DNA of 64,000 bases from Acidobacteriota bacterium (GCA_029263315.1 JAJCXR010000054.1:124001-188000); one strand, 5' to 3'. Positions 44,868 to 53,965 are shown, counted from the stretch's first letter. Numbers and translations: made by a program. Notes: a model not told the origin generated them from the sequence alone.

Positions 44868-45257
44868 ATGATGCCTCGCCGCAAGAAACAGGAACAGCGG
44901 TTCTTGATGATCAGCGCGGTCGCCGAGCGCTTCGAGATCCATCCGCAGACGTTGCGTCTCTACGAGCGGGAAGGTCTTATCCGCCCGGCCCGTAGCAGTG
45001 GCAATACCCGCCTCTACGATCCCGAAACCCTGGCCCGCCTCGAAATCATCCTCACCTTGACCCGCGAGATGGGGGTCAACCTGGCCGGCGTCGAGGTCAT
45101 CCTCAACATGCGTCAGCAAATGGAGCAGATGCAGAGCGAGATGGACCAGGTCCTCGACTACGTGCGCAAAGAGGCCGCCGACCGTCGTCACCGGGCGCAG
45201 AACGAGCACGCCCTGGTCAAAGTCCGGGGGGGTCCGCTGGCCCGCCGGGATACTTGA
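44868..45257 (+). CDS. hspR: MerR-family heat-shock repressor HspR
   Basis: The 129-residue protein has the MerR winged HTH with the HspR-type reading FEIHPQTLRLYEREGLIRPARS and NTRLYDPETLARLEIILTL. A coiled-coil dimerisation helix follows (MRQQMEQMQSEMDQVLDYV). HspR represses dnaK operons with DnaK as co-repressor. Its position directly after dnaK supports this. GAGGAGG precedes the ATG at 44868, and a second ATG follows at once. The region from 44753 to 44867 has no clear promoter, so it may be read from the dnaK promoter. Confidence 0.88.
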   Translation: MMPRRKKQEQRFLMISAVAERFEIHPQTLRLYEREGLIRPARSSGNTRLYDPETLARLEIILTLTREMGVNLAGVEVILNMRQQMEQMQSEMDQVLDYVRKEAADRRHRAQNEHALVKVRGGPLARRDT

Positions 45258-45293
45258 GCGCTCAGGCGCTCGCTGCAATCACGCACTCTTTTG

Positions 45294-45319
45294 AGGCCGT
45301 CCATCCCGGGCGGCCTTTT
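45294..45319 (+). terminator. Intrinsic terminator after hspR
   Basis: AGGCCGUCC and GGGCGGCCU form nine pairs (one G-U) around a five-base loop and are followed by TTTT. It ends the dnaK-hspR unit, and its last base touches the stop of the convergent PDZ gene. Confidence 0.8.
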
Positions 45320-46107
45320 CAGTTGTGCGACGACTTCCCTCCAGCTTGCCGCATCGCTTCGCTGAGGGGGCCTTCGATGTAGTCTGGAGTGTCCTCGAAG
45401 TGCATATTGATGCGGGGGCCTTGGGTCTCGAGTCTGAGCATGAAATGGTCCCCCGGTTTCAGCAGGTCGAGGGCCTGATCGGTGATCCATGTGCTCCGCA
45501 GGTAGCTTTCCAGGTGACGAAATGTAGCGGAGGGAGTCCCCTCGGCGGAAAAAGCTAAGACACCGTCCCCGTCCCGTTGAACGCGGAGGGCCGGTCCGGA
45601 GCCGCTGCCCAGCATTCTCAGGGCCTCGATCGCCTCATTCCTGCGCTCGGCTCGAATGATCTGATCCCATCGCTGCTGGATCTCAGGATCCATCGTACCG
45701 GCCTTCACTTCCACCGTCACCGCCTGCCCATCGCGCCAGACGTCAAAGGCCACAACGTCCTCGGGCTCGAGCCAGAGAAAGGCTTCATATTGCTCCAGCT
45801 CCGAGGAGAATTTAAAGGGCACGTCGTTCACCGCGACGACCAGGTCGCCGACCTGGAGGCCGCCCGTCTCGGCGGGGCTCCCGGGGTCGAGACCGGTCAC
45901 GCGGTAGCGCCCCCGATCGCCGTCTTCCTCGTAGGCCCAGGACACTCCGAGATGACCTCTAGCCCGTTGTGCTGTGCTCCCCTCGGCGGTGGCCCCGCCC
46001 GGATCGGCCGTCGCCAGCGCCGGCAAGAAGAGAGCGAAGATCATGAGGCCCAGAACGCCTGGAAGCTCCAAAATACCTGGAACACTCAGTCTGAATCGAC
46101 GTAACAT
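45319..46107 (-). CDS. Exported PDZ-domain protein
   Basis: The 262-residue protein starts with a signal peptide (GVLGLMIFALFLPALATA). A PDZ domain follows at about residues 50-115 (GHLGVSWAYEE, TGLDPGSPAETGGLQVGDLVVAVNDVPF). The rest is a mixed helical and beta region without a protease motif. It would act outside the cytoplasm by binding protein C-termini or supporting a protease. It is the last gene of the leftward envelope operon, 33 bases after the Ig-like gene. Confidence 0.82.
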   Translation of the reverse strand: MLRRFRLSVPGILELPGVLGLMIFALFLPALATADPGGATAEGSTAQRARGHLGVSWAYEEDGDRGRYRVTGLDPGSPAETGGLQVGDLVVAVNDVPFKFSSELEQYEAFLWLEPEDVVAFDVWRDGQAVTVEVKAGTMDPEIQQRWDQIIRAERRNEAIEALRMLGSGSGPALRVQRDGDGVLAFSAEGTPSATFRHLESYLRSTWITDQALDLLKPGDHFMLRLETQGPRINMHFEDTPDYIEGPLSEAMRQAGGKSSHN

Positions 46108-46139
46108 ACTCTTCCTCTAGTTGAATTCTCTAGTTGATC

Positions 46140-47801
46140 TCAGGGGCCAGCCGGCAGCGTTGGGGGATCGTTCAAGACGAGCTCGCCTTGCGGCGCCAGG
46201 TAGCCGGTCTGACAAACGGTCCCCTCGGTATCGCACAGGCGATACTCCCCCAGGGGCATCTCGGTCAATCCAAGACCCGCTTGGCGGACCGCCAACCGTC
46301 CTTGGACGCCGGAGAGTTTGAGCAGATAACTCAAGGGAATCGCCGTGCCGTTGTAGTACAAGATCGAAGACGACTCGACCTTGCGTCGATTGGACTCGGT
46401 GACGACTGGCGGCGCCTTGAAAACGAGGGTTCCCGATTCCCTCTCGACTCGCACCATGGCTTGGTTGGGGCCCTCGGCCTGGAGAGGAAGGTGCAACAAC
46501 TGCCGCGCATATCCGGGAGCGGTGACCACCAGATCGACGGCCGTAACCCGCGGTGAAAGGGTCAAAGAGAAGCTACCGTCGAATTTGCTGCGGCCTTCGG
46601 CGATCAGGCCAAAGTCCCCTTTTGGCGCCGCGGGAATTGCCCGCATATCGGCTCCGGGAACTTCTCCATCCGGCGACAACACCAGCCCCGACAGCTCGAT
46701 TTTGTCTTCCAGCTCGATTTGAACCTGCGCCGGCTCCATCCCTTCGACGACATCGACCCGAGTCCATAGCGAAGAGGCTTTGCCACGGTAGGCATGTAGC
46801 CACAGGATTCCGGGCTTGACGCCACGAAGGGCAAACTTGCCATCCTCGTCGGCGGCGGCGATGCCTTCTCGCTGCCGTTGACCCTCGTGCTCTCGAAGAA
46901 TCACCAACTTGGCGTTGGGCACCGGGGCGCCACCTTTTACCACCTCGCCCAGCAGGCCGGTGGCGGGGAGCTCGATGCCCAGCTTCACGACCCGCTTTCC
47001 GGGCCGGCGCTTGACCTCGACCTCCGACAACGCCTGGTGAAGCATCGGACCCTCCTGGGCCACCAGATCCACCGGCCACCTTCCTTCGTGGGGCAGGAAG
47101 CCATCGAAACGGCCTTCGTCATCCGTAACGAAGGTAACTTGGCGCGCTCCCTGGGTGCTACCGAAGACCAAACGTGCCGCCAAGGGCTCGCCGCCGAGCC
47201 GGATATAGCCTTCGATTTCCACCAGCGGGATATCGACGAACGTCGGTCGAAGCCCCGGCCCGACATCGAGCCAGCGCTCGGCCCACGGTTGCTCCCGGGC
47301 ATCTAGCAGCACCAATTTGTGATTACCGAAAGTCTCGACCTTGCCTTGCCACGTCCCCGACACAGGAACCTGCGCCGCGGCGACCTGATGCAATACCGTC
47401 GTGCCCGGCTCAAGGGTAGAAAGCTCTAGCTGCCAGGGCTCACCGTCCGGTTGGGTCGGCGGCGACACCACCACCTCGAGATCTACCGGCGGATAGAGAC
47501 TCAGCGGCTCGTCCAGCAGCAATTCTTCGCCTGCGACCACCTTCAGGTCGTGCCGCACCTGGGGGACGTAGCCCTCTTTCTCGGCCCGCAGACGGAAGCC
47601 ACCGGGCTCGACGCCGACCAACTGAAAAAAGCCCCGCGGGTCGACAGGCGCCTCGAGCCGCCGAAGCTCCATGCGTCGTTTCTCCGACGGATCCCCCTGC
47701 CACCCCGATATCTGCCGCTCCAGGATCACCTTCGGAGCAGCGTCATCCGGGTCTCCTTCCTCTGGCTCGACCAGAGCTTCCAGCACCACCCAGCCGGCCA
47801 C
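46140..47801 (-). CDS. Ig-like/carboxypeptidase-regulatory-like repeat protein, 3' part (frameshifted)
   Basis: This 553-codon frame encodes a string of beta-sandwich domains of the carboxypeptidase-regulatory-like (SdrD_B/CarboxypepD_reg) type. Repeated patterns include GFFQLVGVEPGGFRLRAEKE, EGRFDGFLPHEG, DGKFALRGVKPGILWL and DGSFSLTLSPRVTAV. Its only possible start is a GTG inside the previous gene, with no ribosome-binding site. The preceding frame encodes the missing N-terminus, including a signal peptide, in another phase. Removing one G from a five-G run (plus strand C-run, 47808-47812) joins them cleanly as LQAGPSVAGW. I treat both as one gene of about 715 residues. Confidence 0.75.
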   Translation of the reverse strand: MAGWVVLEALVEPEEGDPDDAAPKVILERQISGWQGDPSEKRRMELRRLEAPVDPRGFFQLVGVEPGGFRLRAEKEGYVPQVRHDLKVVAGEELLLDEPLSLYPPVDLEVVVSPPTQPDGEPWQLELSTLEPGTTVLHQVAAAQVPVSGTWQGKVETFGNHKLVLLDAREQPWAERWLDVGPGLRPTFVDIPLVEIEGYIRLGGEPLAARLVFGSTQGARQVTFVTDDEGRFDGFLPHEGRWPVDLVAQEGPMLHQALSEVEVKRRPGKRVVKLGIELPATGLLGEVVKGGAPVPNAKLVILREHEGQRQREGIAAADEDGKFALRGVKPGILWLHAYRGKASSLWTRVDVVEGMEPAQVQIELEDKIELSGLVLSPDGEVPGADMRAIPAAPKGDFGLIAEGRSKFDGSFSLTLSPRVTAVDLVVTAPGYARQLLHLPLQAEGPNQAMVRVERESGTLVFKAPPVVTESNRRKVESSSILYYNGTAIPLSYLLKLSGVQGRLAVRQAGLGLTEMPLGEYRLCDTEGTVCQTGYLAPQGELVLNDPPTLPAGP

Positions 47802-48285
47802 CGAGGGCCCCCGCCTGCAACGGCCAAGGTTCGATCTGATGAACAGATTCTGCCTCCAAATTCAGGTCCCAGAGGTAGAGGGGCACAAAACCATCGGCCA
47901 AGAGCTTGGCATCGAAATGGCCCTCCGGAGCCTTGCAACTGAAACTCTTACCGTCGAGAACGCAGGCGAGATCCTGGACCTTCGCCGCGGCATGAGCCGT
48001 GTCGCCCGCAGCGGGTTGCAGTCGTAACCGGATTGCCTGAGGTGGCCCTTGCCCCTGCGGCCAACGGAGAGATCCCGTGACAGCGGCCACCATTGGAGGA
48101 TTAGAAACACCAGCGTCTTCCAAAGAAGATCTCTTCTGCTCACTATCTGCCGAGCGCTCCGGCTGGGCCAGCAACTGCCAGCCCGGAAAACCGAGCAGGA
48201 AGAGGCAAGAAATCACCCACACTGGGTGCCGCACAGCGCCCACCTCGACAATCGACTCTTCAATCTCGACAATTAGGATCTCCAT
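47743..48285 (-). CDS. Ig-like repeat protein, 5' part with signal peptide (frameshifted)
   Basis: This 180-codon frame gives the N-terminus of the exported repeat protein. A hydrophobic segment (PVWVISCLFLLGFPGWQLLA) is followed by a first beta-sandwich domain (LRWPQGQGPPQAIRLRLQP, FDAKLLADGFVPLYLWDLNL). After the homopolymer the frame continues as an Arg/Gly-rich run to a stop (GRLGGAGSSGRARGRRPG), which is not protein-like. The next gene upstream is tlpA on the same strand. Confidence 0.7.
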   Translation of the reverse strand: MEILIVEIEESIVEVGAVRHPVWVISCLFLLGFPGWQLLAQPERSADSEQKRSSLEDAGVSNPPMVAAVTGSLRWPQGQGPPQAIRLRLQPAAGDTAHAAAKVQDLACVLDGKSFSCKAPEGHFDAKLLADGFVPLYLWDLNLEAESVHQIEPWPLQAGALGGRLGGAGSSGRARGRRPG

Positions 48286-48371
48286 TTCTCAACAATCTCA
48301 AATTGCTGGCTAGCAGCACTGAAGGAGAGGTTAAGCCAAGGAGCCCCGCGGCGTCAAACAAGCCAGAGTGT

Positions 48372-48980
48372 TCAACCCTTCGCCGCGTTCACTTCCTTCC
48401 GCAGCTCTTGCAACGAGGTGACTCCAGTCTGGTGGAATACCACCTGTCCCGCCGGGTCGATCACCATGACGGTGGGTAGGCCATAGATCTTGTAGGGCGC
48501 GCTGAGGGTGTCCTGGGAGTCGAGCAACACCGGATAGGGGAAGGGGCGCTTGGCGACGTAGTTGCGCACCGTCGACTCGTCTTCGCCGATGTCGACGGCT
48601 AGGAACTGGACCGTGTCGCCCACTTCGGCTTGCAGATCTTCCAAGACCTTGGCTTGCAGACGGCAAGGTCCACACCAGGTGGCCCAGAAGTCCACCACCA
48701 CGACTTTGCCCCGGAAGTCCGCCGGGCTGATGGCGGGACCCTCGAGGCTGGTCAGCCTGAAGTCGGGGACTGGAAATGCAGCCGCCTGACCAGGGGGCAA
48801 CCCGGAGCTATTTGGGCTGGCGATTTCCGCCGGTGAGGAGCTCAAGAACACCACTTTGGCCAACCAGCCCATGGCCACGGCGATAATCAGGAGAGCGGCC
48901 AAGACCAGGGCAGCCCATCCGACGATGGCTAGGGGAAAAGAGGTGGCAGGATCTTTGGGTTTGGCGATGGAATCGTTCAT
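48372..48980 (-). CDS. TlpA-like membrane-anchored thiol-disulfide oxidoreductase
   Basis: The 202-residue protein has one N-terminal membrane segment (AIVGWAALVLAALLIIAVAMG, residues about 18-38) and a thioredoxin-fold domain in the periplasm. The active site is WATWCGPC near residue 100, and the cis-proline is in GLPTVMVIDPAG. It would reduce or exchange disulfides in envelope proteins, for example in cytochrome c maturation. It lies between DUF4340 and the Ig-like gene in the same operon. Confidence 0.92.
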   Translation of the reverse strand: MNDSIAKPKDPATSFPLAIVGWAALVLAALLIIAVAMGWLAKVVFLSSSPAEIASPNSSGLPPGQAAAFPVPDFRLTSLEGPAISPADFRGKVVVVDFWATWCGPCRLQAKVLEDLQAEVGDTVQFLAVDIGEDESTVRNYVAKRPFPYPVLLDSQDTLSAPYKIYGLPTVMVIDPAGQVVFHQTGVTSLQELRKEVNAAKG

Positions 48981-49017
48981 CGTGTCTCCGCGTTACGGGT
49001 GGTGATCAAAAGCTGAG

Positions 49018-50541
49018 TCATGGGCTGGAATCTCCCGACGAGATCTCGTCCCGCGGGACCGCCCCTGGGGGTTGCGACGCCGTGGGTTGCGGGGCCGCCG
49101 CATCGGCTACCGCATCGACCAGATGCTGGAGATCAGCGACGGTCTCTGCGGCGAGCAACATCAGGACATCGCGATCGCCCACCGTGGCCGGGTGCACGTC
49201 GCCCACCGCCGGCCACAGGCGCAGCTCCTCGTCACCCTCGGTGGCCAACAAGTGAACGGACAACGCCGCTTCTCGCAAAGCCAGCTCTTGTAGAGCCAAG
49301 CCGCGCTCGGCGGCGGCGGACCGATCGAGGACCTCGACGGCCTCGGTCTCGGCGATGGCGTAGAGCAAATCACTGACCACTGAATACTCGACGATCTCGC
49401 CGTCGCGGCTCCAATCGGTGCCCTGGCGGGCCAACGTCATGGTGCCTTCTCCGGTCCCCGAGGTGATCTCCGCGCCCTCGACTTGGAAGACCTGCAGACG
49501 ACTCCAGGCCGTCTCCTGCCAGGCGGTGGCCGGTAAATCGACCCATTCCTGCAGGGCCGCCCCATCGACGGTCACCCACTGATCACCGACCTTGCCATAG
49601 ACTTCATGCGGAGCGACTTCACGCTGAGTGATTTCTTGCAAGCCGACTTCTCGCGGACCCGGCTGCACCGCGTCCCCCAGAAGAATCTCGACATCCTCAC
49701 CCTCCTCGAAGGTCACTTGCAGACGTACCCGCGGTGGCTCCAAGCCCAGCCCCGCCTGGTCGAAGCTCGGCGTCTCTCCCGGCGGCGACTCGACAAAGGA
49801 GGCGGCCTGTAATCCCACCAGGGCTGCGAAGAGGGCATCGACCCGGTCCGCATCGGCTCGGTCGAGCAGCGGCTCGGTGATCCACACATCCCCGTCCCGA
49901 GATTCCAGGACCAAACGCTGGCTCGACGCCTCGAGGACAACCCGCCGGATCTCCGACTGGGCTCCGGTGATCAGCTTCTTGTCCCGCCAGTCGCCGGTGG
50001 AACGCTGCAGGGTATCGAGCACCGAGGCGGGCGCCACATGGGCTCCGGGCTCCCCTTCGATGGCGACGATGCGGTTGTCCGAGGTCGGCACCATGGCACC
50101 GAAGCTGAGGACGGAGACTCCGCTGGCCGTCTGCAGGGTGACCTTGGCGACGGGATCGTCGAGGCCCGCCGTCGCCGGGTCGATTTCGTCGAGACGCTGG
50201 TCACTTTCCAGGTCGGTCAGACTACGCAACAGGCCGGCCACCGCGATGCCATCGGCCCGCGCTTCCAGGGGCTGCGTCAAGTACCAGCTCACCGTCCGCA
50301 GCGGATCGTCGGCATCGACGTCGCTTCCGTCTTCCGAAGGCTGGTCACGGCGCTCGAAGCGCAGGCTACCGGCGGGGCTTTCGATCAACATGCTTTCGAT
50401 GTCTTCGACCGCCAAAGGAACGACTTTCCTGGCCTGCTCCTGACGCTCGTCGGTGGAGGGTAAATCCTTCTCAAAGAACAGGATGAAGCCACCCAGAACG
50501 AGGGTCGAGGCCAGGAGAATGTACAGGGTGCGGGCTTTCAA
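49018..50541 (-). CDS. DUF4340 domain-containing membrane-anchored protein
   Basis: The 507-residue protein has an N-terminal membrane anchor (LYILLASTLVLGGFILFFE) and a long extracytoplasmic region with repeated DUF4340-type beta segments, such as SPAGSLRFERRD, VTLQTASGVSVLSFGAMVP and WITEPLLDRADADRVDALF. DUF4340 proteins almost always follow GldG/ABC-2 genes, as here. The function is unproven, and a periplasmic partner of the transporter is likely. It lies five bases after gldG. Confidence 0.88.
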   Translation of the reverse strand: MKARTLYILLASTLVLGGFILFFEKDLPSTDERQEQARKVVPLAVEDIESMLIESPAGSLRFERRDQPSEDGSDVDADDPLRTVSWYLTQPLEARADGIAVAGLLRSLTDLESDQRLDEIDPATAGLDDPVAKVTLQTASGVSVLSFGAMVPTSDNRIVAIEGEPGAHVAPASVLDTLQRSTGDWRDKKLITGAQSEIRRVVLEASSQRLVLESRDGDVWITEPLLDRADADRVDALFAALVGLQAASFVESPPGETPSFDQAGLGLEPPRVRLQVTFEEGEDVEILLGDAVQPGPREVGLQEITQREVAPHEVYGKVGDQWVTVDGAALQEWVDLPATAWQETAWSRLQVFQVEGAEITSGTGEGTMTLARQGTDWSRDGEIVEYSVVSDLLYAIAETEAVEVLDRSAAAERGLALQELALREAALSVHLLATEGDEELRLWPAVGDVHPATVGDRDVLMLLAAETVADLQHLVDAVADAAAPQPTASQPPGAVPRDEISSGDSSP

Positions 50542-50546
50542 TGCCT

Positions 50547-52160
50547 CTACCTCCGGCGCATGCGATAGACGATGATGCCGGTCAATATCGCCAGACCAGG
50601 TTGCAGGACGAGGACCAGCAGGATGATTTGCATCAGCTCGCCGCCGCTCATGCTGAGGCGGGTTTGATCCGGCGGATCGCGCTCGATGCTGATCAAGTAC
50701 TCCCGCTGCACCAGCCAGTTGAAGGTATTGAGCAGCAGGGTGCTGTTGCCGACACTGCCGACGCTGACGTCGGTGGCGAAGTCCAAGTCGCCGAGCACCA
50801 CCAGACGCCCCTCCCTTTGGGCCCCCTCGGCAACGGCATCTCCGCCGACGGACGGGGTGACCACAGCATCTCCCTCATCATCTTCCTCGTCACCGTCCTC
50901 CATGGGTCTCCCATCCCCAGAGCTCGATGTCGCCAAAGGCAGGGAGACCGCCACCCCCAAGGACACCGGGCCGGGCACGTCCGCCCCGTCGAAGGCGTAG
51001 GCGTCGAGGTTTTCGAAGTCCGTCTCGCCCCAAGCTTGGTCGCTGCTGCGCACCAGCTCGGTGATCTCGCCTTGAGCCGCCACACCTTCGGCATCGGCCA
51101 GACGCCGCACCGAGCGGGCCAGGCTGAAGATCACCGGGGCGTCCCCTTCGGCCAACGGATCGACGATGGGATGCAGACCATAGCTCGCCGTGGCGACGAT
51201 CTCAGGGCCGACAAAGGCGGCCTCACTGCCCGGATCGATGATCACATCGTCGGCGATTTCGACACCGTAGCCAGCCAGCCAAGGCTTCAACCCCAAATCC
51301 ACAGGCAGGCCCGTTTCGCTGAGGGCCGGATCCAAGAGCACCAAGAGGCGTCCGCCGCCGTCCAGGTACTGCGAAAACAGAGCCAGCTCCTCCGGCAGGA
51401 AACCCACCGTCGGCCCGGCCACCACCACCAAGTCGGTCCCCTCGGGCACCGCCGTGGCGCCCAAAGACTTCCAAGTCTCGACGGCGAAGTTCTCCTTGTC
51501 GAAATAATTGCGGGCGGCGCTCAGGCTGCGCATGCCGCCGACGTCGAGGGGTGCTTCGCCGTGACCGCGGGTGAACACCACCTTGGGTTGATGCTCCTCC
51601 ACCAACTCGAGCAGGGCACGGGTGATGGCCTCTTCCCCGGTGAAGGCTTGCATCACCGGCTGTTGACCGAATTGCACCCCGGAATAGTCGTATTGCGCCA
51701 GGTCGGAGCGGCCGATGAAACGCCGTTCCTCGGCCGTCGCCAGAATGATGGCGATATCCTCCGAAATCTCGTATTCCTGCACCAATTGCTGCGCTTCCAA
51801 ACGATCGCGCACCAGGTCGACGACCCGCTTCTTGAGGAAGGTGGGGTTGGCGGCGACGTAGTGACTGAGCAGCTCTTCCGCCGCCATCATGACTTCGTCT
51901 TCCCCTCCGATGCCGCGGATCATCACCACTTCGACCTCTTGGTCGACCTGGGACGCCACTTGCAACGACTTCTCGGACAGGGTGTAGATCTTGCTGGCCG
52001 TCCAATCCATGCGTTTGTAGTGGCGCATCGACAGGTAGTTGACCATGCCGAAGAGCAACAACGCCAAGAGGACACCTACCCCCAGGAGAGATCCGTGGAC
52101 CAGACGGCGGCGCTGGCCTTGGGTTGGGTCATGGGTTGGGCTATTTTTCGGTGCAGCCAT
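50547..52160 (-). CDS. GldG-family ABC-associated membrane protein
   Basis: The 537-residue protein has an N-terminal membrane segment (SLLGVGVLLALLLFGMVNYLS), a large periplasmic domain (YTLSEKSLQVASQVDQEV, VFTRGHGEAPLDVGG, LVVVAGPTVGFLPEEL, LLVLLDPALSETGLP) and a C-terminal membrane segment (IILLVLVLQPGLAILTGIIVY). This is the GldG/DUF4350-like architecture of gliding-type ABC-2 systems. An acidic insertion (EDGDEEDDEGDAVV) lies near residue 425. It follows the permease gene by three bases. Confidence 0.88.
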   Translation of the reverse strand: MAAPKNSPTHDPTQGQRRRLVHGSLLGVGVLLALLLFGMVNYLSMRHYKRMDWTASKIYTLSEKSLQVASQVDQEVEVVMIRGIGGEDEVMMAAEELLSHYVAANPTFLKKRVVDLVRDRLEAQQLVQEYEISEDIAIILATAEERRFIGRSDLAQYDYSGVQFGQQPVMQAFTGEEAITRALLELVEEHQPKVVFTRGHGEAPLDVGGMRSLSAARNYFDKENFAVETWKSLGATAVPEGTDLVVVAGPTVGFLPEELALFSQYLDGGGRLLVLLDPALSETGLPVDLGLKPWLAGYGVEIADDVIIDPGSEAAFVGPEIVATASYGLHPIVDPLAEGDAPVIFSLARSVRRLADAEGVAAQGEITELVRSSDQAWGETDFENLDAYAFDGADVPGPVSLGVAVSLPLATSSSGDGRPMEDGDEEDDEGDAVVTPSVGGDAVAEGAQREGRLVVLGDLDFATDVSVGSVGNSTLLLNTFNWLVQREYLISIERDPPDQTRLSMSGGELMQIILLVLVLQPGLAILTGIIVYRMRRR

Positions 52161-52163
52161 GGC

Positions 52164-52907
52164 TCAGCTCCACTTCTTGGCCGCCAGGACGCGGCTGGAG
52201 AGAAAGAGGAAGAGGACGGAGGTGGAGAGGTAGTAGACCAAACGACGACTGTCGACGATCCCTTTGCCCAACTCCTCCATGTGCTGCAACAGGTTCATGT
52301 AGCTCAGAATGTCCTTGATCACCTGGGTGGTCACCAGGCTATCGATGAAGTAGATGGCGAAGAAAAACATCAACATGGCGAAGGTCACCACGGCGGCGAC
52401 GATCTGGTTCTTGGTGAAGCTCGAGCCGAAGAGGCCGACGGCGATGAATACCGAACCGATGCCGAAGATGCCCAGATAACCCGAAGCGATGGGCCCCCAA
52501 TCGACGCTGCTGTGCTGCGCCACCAGCAATACGTAGACCAGGGTCGGCAGCCAGAGAAAGGTGTAGAACGCCAAGGCGGCCAAGTACTTGCCCACCACCA
52601 CTTGCACCTCGCTGACCGGCGCCGTCATCAAGGATTCGATGGTGCCGCTCTTGCGCTCCTCACTCAGCAAACGCATGGTGAGCACCGGCACGATGAAGAT
52701 GAGCACCAGCCAAAAGAAGAAGGTGTCACCGAAGAACAGGCGCATCGGCGTGGCGCTGCCGGGGGACATGGGGTCGTTGAGAAAGGAAAGGATGATGGCG
52801 AAGACGTAGCCGTTGATCAGCAACAGAAACGCCAATACCACCCAGGCCATGGCGGAGAAGAAATAGGCCCGGAGCTCACGCTCGAAAATCGCCAACATAC
52901 CGCTCAT
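52164..52907 (-). CDS. ABC-2 type permease, GldF-like
   Basis: The 247-residue product has six hydrophobic segments typical of an ABC-2 export permease. The first is MAWVVLAFLLLINGYVFAIIL, and the last is LVYYLSTSVLFLFLSSRVLA. The coupling helix region SEERKSGTIESLMTAPVSE is conserved among GldF/NatB/CcmB-like permeases. It overlaps the ATPase gene by four bases (ATGA) and forms the transporter with it. The substrate is unknown. Confidence 0.92.
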   Translation of the reverse strand: MSGMLAIFERELRAYFFSAMAWVVLAFLLLINGYVFAIILSFLNDPMSPGSATPMRLFFGDTFFFWLVLIFIVPVLTMRLLSEERKSGTIESLMTAPVSEVQVVVGKYLAALAFYTFLWLPTLVYVLLVAQHSSVDWGPIASGYLGIFGIGSVFIAVGLFGSSFTKNQIVAAVVTFAMLMFFFAIYFIDSLVTTQVIKDILSYMNLLQHMEELGKGIVDSRRLVYYLSTSVLFLFLSSRVLAAKKWS

Positions 52908-53965
52908 CGGACCTCCTCCCCGGGGGTGTCATCGCTCTCTCCGCGGCTGCTTTCGTCACCGTTTAGGGCACCGCCTTCGTCACCGTCTAGGGCACCGTCT
53001 TCGTCACCGCCTTCGTCACCGTCGATCGCGTTCTCCTCCGTCTGATGGCGGCCGGTGAGGCGCACAAAGACATCTTCGAGCGACGCCTTCTTTTCACTCA
53101 GCTCCAAAAGAACCCAACCCTGCTCGACGGCGGTTCGGAAGGCAACCTCCCGCAAGTCTTCATCGGAACGACAGGTGAGCTGCACGAGGTCGCCGTCGCC
53201 GGGACGTTGTGCCTCGACGACCCCCGGCAACTGGCTGAGCACCTCCAAGACGTTGCCCGGCGCTTGCTTGATCTCGAGACGCAACCTCGATTGGCCGGAA
53301 GCTTGTTGACGCAGCTCGCTGGGGGTGCCGTCGGCCACCAAACGGCCGCGGTCGATGATCAGCACGCGGTCGCACAGTTGCTCCACCTCCGGCAGGATGT
53401 GGGTCGACAGCAGCAGTGTCCGATCCTGGCCGAGCTCGCGGATGAGCTCACGGATGGCGATGATCTGCTTGGGATCGAGGCCAACCGTCGGTTCGTCGAG
53501 CACCAAAACCCGAGGACCGTGCAAGATGGACGCCGCCAGCCCCACCCGCTGACGAAAACCCTTCGACAGGGTACCGATGATCTGCCCCGAGACCTCGCTC
53601 AACAGGCATCGCCTGAGCACCTCATCCATGGCCTCGCCGACGGCAGAGCGTTTCATGCCCTGCAAGCGGCCGCGAAAGGCCAGGTACTCATGGACCCGCA
53701 TCTCGTTGTAGAGGGCTACGTTCTCGGGCAGATAGCCGAGCTCCCGCTTGGCCCGGTCCGGGTCGTCCACCAAATTGTGCCCGTTGACCATCACTTGACC
53801 CGCCGACGGCGGCAAGAATCCGGTGATCATGCGGATGGTGGTGGTCTTCCCCGCCCCATTGGGCCCCAGGATGCCCAGGATCTCGCCATCTGCGACGGTG
53901 AACGAGACATCCCGCACGGCGGTGAAATCACCGTAACGGCGGGTCAAGTCCTTGGCTTCAATCAT
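52904..53965 (-). CDS. ABC transporter ATP-binding protein, GldA-like
   Basis: From ATG 53965 the protein has 353 residues. Walker A is GPNGAGKTT near residue 38, the signature motif is LSKGFRQRVGLA, Walker B is VLVLDEPTVGLD, and the switch histidine follows in LLLSTHILPE. It is of the ABC-2/GldA type. After the usual end, a Glu/Asp/Gly-rich tail of about 40 residues contains a repeated DGDEGGAL motif, probably disordered. GGAAGGA lies nine bases before the chosen start. It is the first gene of the envelope operon. Confidence 0.93.
   Translation of the reverse strand: MIEAKDLTRRYGDFTAVRDVSFTVADGEILGILGPNGAGKTTTIRMITGFLPPSAGQVMVNGHNLVDDPDRAKRELGYLPENVALYNEMRVHEYLAFRGRLQGMKRSAVGEAMDEVLRRCLLSEVSGQIIGTLSKGFRQRVGLAASILHGPRVLVLDEPTVGLDPKQIIAIRELIRELGQDRTLLLSTHILPEVEQLCDRVLIIDRGRLVADGTPSELRQQASGQSRLRLEIKQAPGNVLEVLSQLPGVVEAQRPGDGDLVQLTCRSDEDLREVAFRTAVEQGWVLLELSEKKASLEDVFVRLTGRHQTEENAIDGDEGGDEDGALDGDEGGALNGDESSRGESDDTPGEEVR

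Noticed and set aside
45255..45264. TGAGCGCTCA palindrome after hspR as an HspR (HAIR) site
   Set aside because: It lacks the CTTGAGT-N7-ACTCAAG layout and lies downstream of the gene.
50541..53045. 834-codon plus-strand frame opposite the Gld genes
   Set aside because: It is a His/Gln/Asp-rich antisense shadow caused by codon bias in GC-rich DNA; the minus-strand genes have full motifs.
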